From the NCBI RefSeq assembly GCF_004343605.1, contig NZ_POSF01000020.1, positions 59,451-123,450 on the forward strand: a stretch of DNA of 64,000 bases, written 5' to 3'. Shown piece after piece: positions 61,012 through 64,000 of this stretch. Origin of the DNA: Dehalobacter sp. 12DCB1. GTDB lineage: Bacteria; Bacillota; Desulfitobacteriia; Desulfitobacteriales; Syntrophobotulaceae. Made by a program: the position numbers and the translations under genes. Position 1 is the first letter of the stretch. Every line of letters begins with the position of its first letter. Below the pieces are notes generated by a model, which was not told the DNA's origin, made no database searches, and saw only the letters and a program-made list of their open reading frames with translations.

Positions 61012-61554
61012 ATGCTTGATTTGTTATATGAAAGAAGAAGTATCCGCAAATACAGCCCATCTGCAATAGAAAAAGATAGAATCCAAAACCTGGTCAAAGC
61101 TGCCTTATTGGCTCCTTCCGGCAGAGGGATTCAGCCGCAGCGTTTCATCGTTGTGGAAGATCGTGACCTCCTTCAGAAACTTTCCGTAGCAAGGGAGCAC
61201 GGATCAGCTTTCTTAAGCGGAGCCCCTTTGGCCATTGTGGTCCTGGCGGACAGCAGTCTGACAGATGTTTGGACCGAAGATGCATCTATAGCTGCGATCA
61301 TTATTCAATTGGCCGCAAAATCGATGGGACTAGGTTCCTGCTGGGTTCAGGTCAGAAACAGAAATCAGTCCGAGGGGAAGACCACGGAAGAATATATCCA
61401 GGAAGTACTTAACATACCCCGGGGCTTAAAAGTGGAATGTATGATCGGGCTTGGATATCCTGCGGAACAAAAATTACGCAGGACGGAACAGGATTTGCAC
61501 TATCAAAATGTATTTGTCAATCAGTATAGAACAGAATTTTTAAACGAATATTAA
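61012..61554 (+). CDS. Nitroreductase-family FMN oxidoreductase
   Basis: This 180-residue protein is of the nitroreductase fold. It shows ERRSIRKYSPSAIEKDRI (FMN-phosphate-binding Arg-Ser-Ile-Arg-Lys), LAPSGRGIQPQRFIVV, and MGLGSCWVQVR near the FMN isoalloxazine. It probably uses NAD(P)H and FMN as a dimer; the substrate is unknown. ATG after AAGGTAGGG. Confidence 0.9.
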   Translation: MLDLLYERRSIRKYSPSAIEKDRIQNLVKAALLAPSGRGIQPQRFIVVEDRDLLQKLSVAREHGSAFLSGAPLAIVVLADSSLTDVWTEDASIAAIIIQLAAKSMGLGSCWVQVRNRNQSEGKTTEEYIQEVLNIPRGLKVECMIGLGYPAEQKLRRTEQDLHYQNVFVNQYRTEFLNEY

Positions 61555-61601
61555 GCATATAAGCTTATCCTGTAAATAAAATTCTTGTGGAGGTGTCGTT
61601 C

Positions 61602-61913
61602 ATGGATTGTCCGGTGTGTCATGTGAAATTGCAGATGGCGGAACGCAAAGGAGTAGAAATTGATTACTGCCCGCAGTGCCGCGGAATCTGGCTCGATCGC
61701 GGTGAATTGGACAAAATCATCGAAAAATCCCAGTCTGAGAACAGTACTCAGGAACGCAGACCTGGATATGTAAATGAATACGGGAATTATGAGCATGAAT
61801 ACAAGCAGCATGGTCAAGACCATGACCATGACCATGAACATGGTCAACATGGAAAATATGGCAGAAACAATAAAAGATCATTCCTCGGTGATCTGTTCGA
61901 TTTTGGCGACTGA
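61602..61913 (+). CDS. TFIIB-type zinc-ribbon protein with His-rich tail
   Basis: This 103-residue protein has an N-terminal zf-TFIIB ribbon (MDCPVCHVKLQMAERKG, then DYCPQCRGIWLDRGELD) with two CxxC pairs. A C-terminal tail follows, rich in His and Asp (about residues 65-90, including HDHDHEHGQHGKYG), that could bind nickel or zinc. I chose the ATG at 61602 with GGAGGTG upstream. Homologues are widespread and uncharacterised. It is the last coding gene before the structured RNA region. Confidence 0.85.
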   Translation: MDCPVCHVKLQMAERKGVEIDYCPQCRGIWLDRGELDKIIEKSQSENSTQERRPGYVNEYGNYEHEYKQHGQDHDHDHEHGQHGKYGRNNKRSFLGDLFDFGD

Positions 61914-61984
61914 TCTATCCTAACGAAAAGTCAGGAATTTATTGCCTGGATAAAAAACAGTAAAAATGCAAATTCTAAGACCGT

Positions 61985-62549
61985 AAAAGGGTACGTAATG
62001 GTTGAGCCAAGATTCTGTTATGCTCTTTTGGGGGTGTAACCGGGTTGGCCAAAGATTGTCTGAAGGTCGAAGGCTTTCAGGCAGTCGGAGGGAAGATTTT
62101 TAACGGTTGGGAAAAGCTTTAAGGCAGTCGATTAATTTTATTGTTTTAGGGTTCCAACCTATCGTTAAGGGTCGAGCTAAGATCATGCCGGGTGTCGTAT
62201 ATTCTATGTGTTTGTAAGTTCGTTACAAAGTCATAGAATTAATGGTTGGCTGCAGCCGTGAGGTTGCTGTCAGCTGTAAAGATATCTTGTATGGTCGAAC
62301 AAACCATGACTATAGGTGGCGACCTGCTTGGTTATGGTCGAAAGATCATGGCTGGGTAATCAATCATCTATGGTGGTGCAAGGTAGATTATTGCGTGCTC
62401 TTTTCCGACCAAGATACATAACAAAAACAAGAATGTAAGAATACGAGCTGGAAAATGACCATTTAATATTTAGGTAGTCTTATTAAGCGAAAAGTGGGCC
62501 GTTGCTAGCGAAATGAATTAAGACCGATCGCATGCATCGGCCTTTTTTT
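61985..62549 (+). ncRNA. Large structured non-coding RNA candidate (OLE-like?)
   Basis: A 730-base stretch (61914-62645) has no plausible gene but dense RNA-like structure over about 560 bases, ended by a terminator. Visible elements are a hairpin GTCTGAA/TTTCAGGC (62068-62091) and a long stem TTAACGGTTGGGAA (62100-62113) with TTCCAACC and CGTTAA (62152-62168). Next is a three-part hairpin TTCTATG-TTGTAA / TTACAA-CATAGAA (62201-62238). T-loop-like GGTCGAAC and GGTCGAAAGATC arms lie at 62293-62348, and there is a possible closing pair TGTTATG (62017) with CATAACA (62418). Size, GNRA-like loops and a Clostridial host suit OLE RNA; this identification is from memory of the class and unproven. 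tmRNA, RNase P, SRP and 6S signatures are absent. The start is approximate. Confidence 0.65.
62522..62549 (+). terminator. Intrinsic terminator of the ncRNA candidate
   Basis: CCGAT (62524-62528) pairs with ATCGG (62536-62540), extended by flanking bases, and is followed by CCTTTTTTT. It fixes the plus-strand direction and the 3' end of the RNA. Confidence 0.75.
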
Positions 62550-62596
62550 GCTACAAATCATCACTACCCGTTTGGCGGGTAGTGATGATTTGTAGC
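62550..62596. repeat. Perfect 21-bp inverted repeat with 5-base loop
   Basis: The arm GCTACAAATCATCACTACCC (plus one G; 62550-62570) and its exact complement at 62576-62596 flank the loop TTTGG. It follows the ncRNA T tract directly and lies 50 bases beyond the stop of the leftward SDR gene. No T tract follows on either strand in the direction needed, so it is not a standard terminator. Confidence 0.85.
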
Positions 62597-62645
62597 GTGA
62601 GGGTGTTTCAATTAGGAAAGGTTGGAGAATCCTTTAAGCCCCAAA

Positions 62646-63407
62646 TTAATAAGCTGTCCAGCCTGCATCCGTAGTAATAATCGTACCATTTACAAAGGAA
62701 GCTTCATCTGAAGCAAGGAACAAGGCAACTTTAGCAATATCATTAGGTTCACCGGATCTTGGATTTAGATTAATTCCAGCCATTGCTCTTTCCATACCAA
62801 ATTCATGGGGGTCACAGATTGTTTTACCGATATTTGTATTTACAGCACCTGGAGCAATTGCATTGCAGCGAATGCCGAGCGTGGCATATTGAAAACCGAC
62901 ATTTTTTGTTAAACCTACAATCGCATGTTTTGAGGCAGTGTATGCTGCCCCAGCTCTCGAGCCAAATAACCCTCCGACTGAAGCAATGTTAACTATTGTG
63001 CCACTTTTTTTGGTGATAAATATCGGAAGAACTTTTCTGATTGTACGCATAGGCCCAGTAGAATTAACTGCAAAAACACGATCCCATAGTTCGTCAGTTA
63101 CTGCTCCAGCTGGTACGAAATTATCCATAATACCAGCGTTATTCACTAAAATATCTATCGTACCAAATTTATTCACAGTACTGTCGACTAAATTTTGAAC
63201 ATCAACTTCATTGGTAATGTTCGCTTTTATGGGAAAAGCAACCCCGCCAGCCGACTCGATTTCATAAACAACGTTTTCTACATCCTTAAGAATTAGGTCC
63301 GAGACAGCAACTTTAGCACCTTCTTTCGCGTAAAGGATCGCAATTGCTTTACCCATTCCGCTGGCAGCACCTGTTACGATAGCCACTCTATTTTCTAATT
63401 TACCCAT
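62646..63407 (-). CDS. Short-chain dehydrogenase/reductase
   Basis: This 253-residue classical SDR has the cofactor motif TGAASGMGKAIA, the NNAG motif (DILVNNAGIMD), the catalytic Ser in IVNIASVGG and the YTASK catalytic Tyr/Lys. SDLILKD after beta-2 (Asp) suggests NAD(H) preference. The substrate is unknown. AAGGAGA lies before the ATG. The gene is more AT-rich than its neighbours and stands alone between the ncRNA and the rRNA operon, so it may be a later arrival. Confidence 0.92.
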   Translation of the reverse strand: MGKLENRVAIVTGAASGMGKAIAILYAKEGAKVAVSDLILKDVENVVYEIESAGGVAFPIKANITNEVDVQNLVDSTVNKFGTIDILVNNAGIMDNFVPAGAVTDELWDRVFAVNSTGPMRTIRKVLPIFITKKSGTIVNIASVGGLFGSRAGAAYTASKHAIVGLTKNVGFQYATLGIRCNAIAPGAVNTNIGKTICDPHEFGMERAMAGINLNPRSGEPNDIAKVALFLASDEASFVNGTIITTDAGWTAY

Positions 63408-63558
63408 TTTTTTATCTCCTTATTAAAGTGAGTATGGTATAAACGAAGCAACGCAGTAATTAATTACATCTCCTTTCCTGTTAATTTAATTGAAATAAGC
63501 TCTTTGTTTGGATAAGTATAAAATGGCTATAAAAGAGAAATCAAGAATAGTTATTTTT

Positions 63559-63587
63559 TTGACAAGCTTACCAATAAGCTGTTTAAA
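63559..63587 (+). promoter_or_regulatory. Upstream promoter candidate of the rRNA operon
   Basis: TTGACA (63559-63564), a 17-base spacer and TTTAAA (63582-63587). It may be the first of two tandem rrn promoters. Between it and the second promoter lies only a hairpin ATACCTCC/GGAGGTAT (about 63718-63746); no gene is seen from 63408 to 64000. Confidence 0.5.
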
Positions 63588-63838
63588 GATCTGAATGAAG
63601 TTGGCAAGAAACAATGAGATTTTTTTTAATTATGTTAAATCATTAACATAAAAATAACAGTAAGCGCCTAACAAATATATTCTGGTGCATAGCTTACGCA
63701 CGCCGATCATGAGAAAATACCTCCAATAGATTAAATAATGGAGGTATGCCGGATGATTTAGACGCAGCAATTGACTATGACGTGATGTGAATGAAATAAA
63801 CTAATTTATTCAAAAGCAAGCGATAGAAAAATTAGTAG

Positions 63839-63867
63839 TTGACATTCCTACACGAAACTGCTAAAAT
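63839..63867 (+). promoter_or_regulatory. Strong rRNA operon promoter
   Basis: TTGACA (63839-63844), exactly 17 bases, then TAAAAT (63862-63867). It directly precedes the rRNA leader and is an excellent sigma-A promoter. Confidence 0.8.
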
Positions 63868-64000
63868 CATCAACTGTGGCTAGAGAATAAATGAGAATAA
63901 AAATGTCTCCAGCAGCGCAAAGGTCATTGAAAACTGAACAACAAGAATGAAATAAAAAGCTAGACTCGTCAATGAAATTTGGTAAACAAACGAGCTTGAA
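63868..64000 (+). other. rRNA operon leader (upstream of 16S rRNA)
   Basis: The segment containing AGGTCATTGAAAACTGAACA (63920-63939), then CAATGAAATTTGG and AAACGAGCTTGAA, is the typical Firmicute pre-16S leader. It carries the antitermination box region and one arm of the RNase III processing stem. The 16S gene should begin shortly after the window end; no mature rRNA is inside. Confidence 0.8.

Noticed and set aside
61914..62645. Group II intron, tmRNA, RNase P RNA, SRP RNA or 6S RNA
   Set aside because: No domain V, no tag-coding frame or encoded tRNA-like ends, none of the universally conserved RNase P or SRP blocks, and too long for 6S.

Overview
The window looks like a chromosomal segment of a spore-forming, strictly anaerobic Firmicute of the Peptococcaceae type (Desulfitobacterium/Dehalobacter neighbourhood; this placement is inference). 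The grounds are sporulation genes (spo0A, a 22-residue spoVM, a spoVB-like flippase, a pdaB-like deacetylase), Gram-positive lipoteichoic acid synthases, strong AGGAGG ribosome binding sites, frequent TTG/GTG starts, the gene order relA-dtd-hemZ-hisS-aspS known from Clostridia, and an energy-converting Ech-type [NiFe] hydrogenase with its maturation genes.

Layout. 1-7.4 kb: the 3' part of relA, then dtd, an MBL-fold hydrolase, hemZ, hisS and aspS, all rightward. 7.6-15 kb: a CsoR-type repressor with a near-consensus promoter, trxA, a flavin reductase, a YlqG/FlhB-C pair and a DinG-type helicase. 15-18.5 kb: spoVM (missed by length cut-offs), a small exported protein, a ferredoxin, spo0A, tmk, a DUF3231 protein and tRNA-Arg(CCG). 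18.7-31 kb: yitT, pdaB, TPR proteins, glnA, a diverged DnaA paralogue, pfkA, an FtsA-like ATPase with a repetitive C-terminus, and panB. 31-45 kb: an LTA synthase, a lipoprotein resembling phospholipase D without catalytic residues, a Tam-like methyltransferase, khtTU, folE, surE, a SpoVB-like flippase and a second EF-G. 45-48 kb: an XRE regulator with an ABC exporter. 48.6-61 kb: an aminotransferase, then echABCDEF-hypABCDE and a second LTA synthase. 61-64 kb: a nitroreductase, a zinc-ribbon protein, a 730-bp non-coding stretch that looks like one large structured RNA gene, an SDR, and finally the promoter and leader of an rRNA operon whose 16S gene must begin just past the window.

The Ech and Hyp genes form one functional set. 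EchA and EchB are the membrane arm; EchC, D, E and F are the soluble electron-transfer and NiFe part; HypA-E build the NiFe(CN)2CO centre. HypF is not in the window and EchE ends at its second CxxC motif, so no maturation protease should be needed.

Three things deserve most attention: (1) the large structured ncRNA candidate at about 61985-62549, for which OLE RNA is my leading hypothesis; (2) a dispersed family of about 50-160 bp transposase-less elements with terminal inverted repeats and internal mini-hairpins whose stems co-vary between copies; (3) the small or divergent proteins: SpoVM, the DnaA paralogue and the catalytically dead PLD-like lipoprotein.
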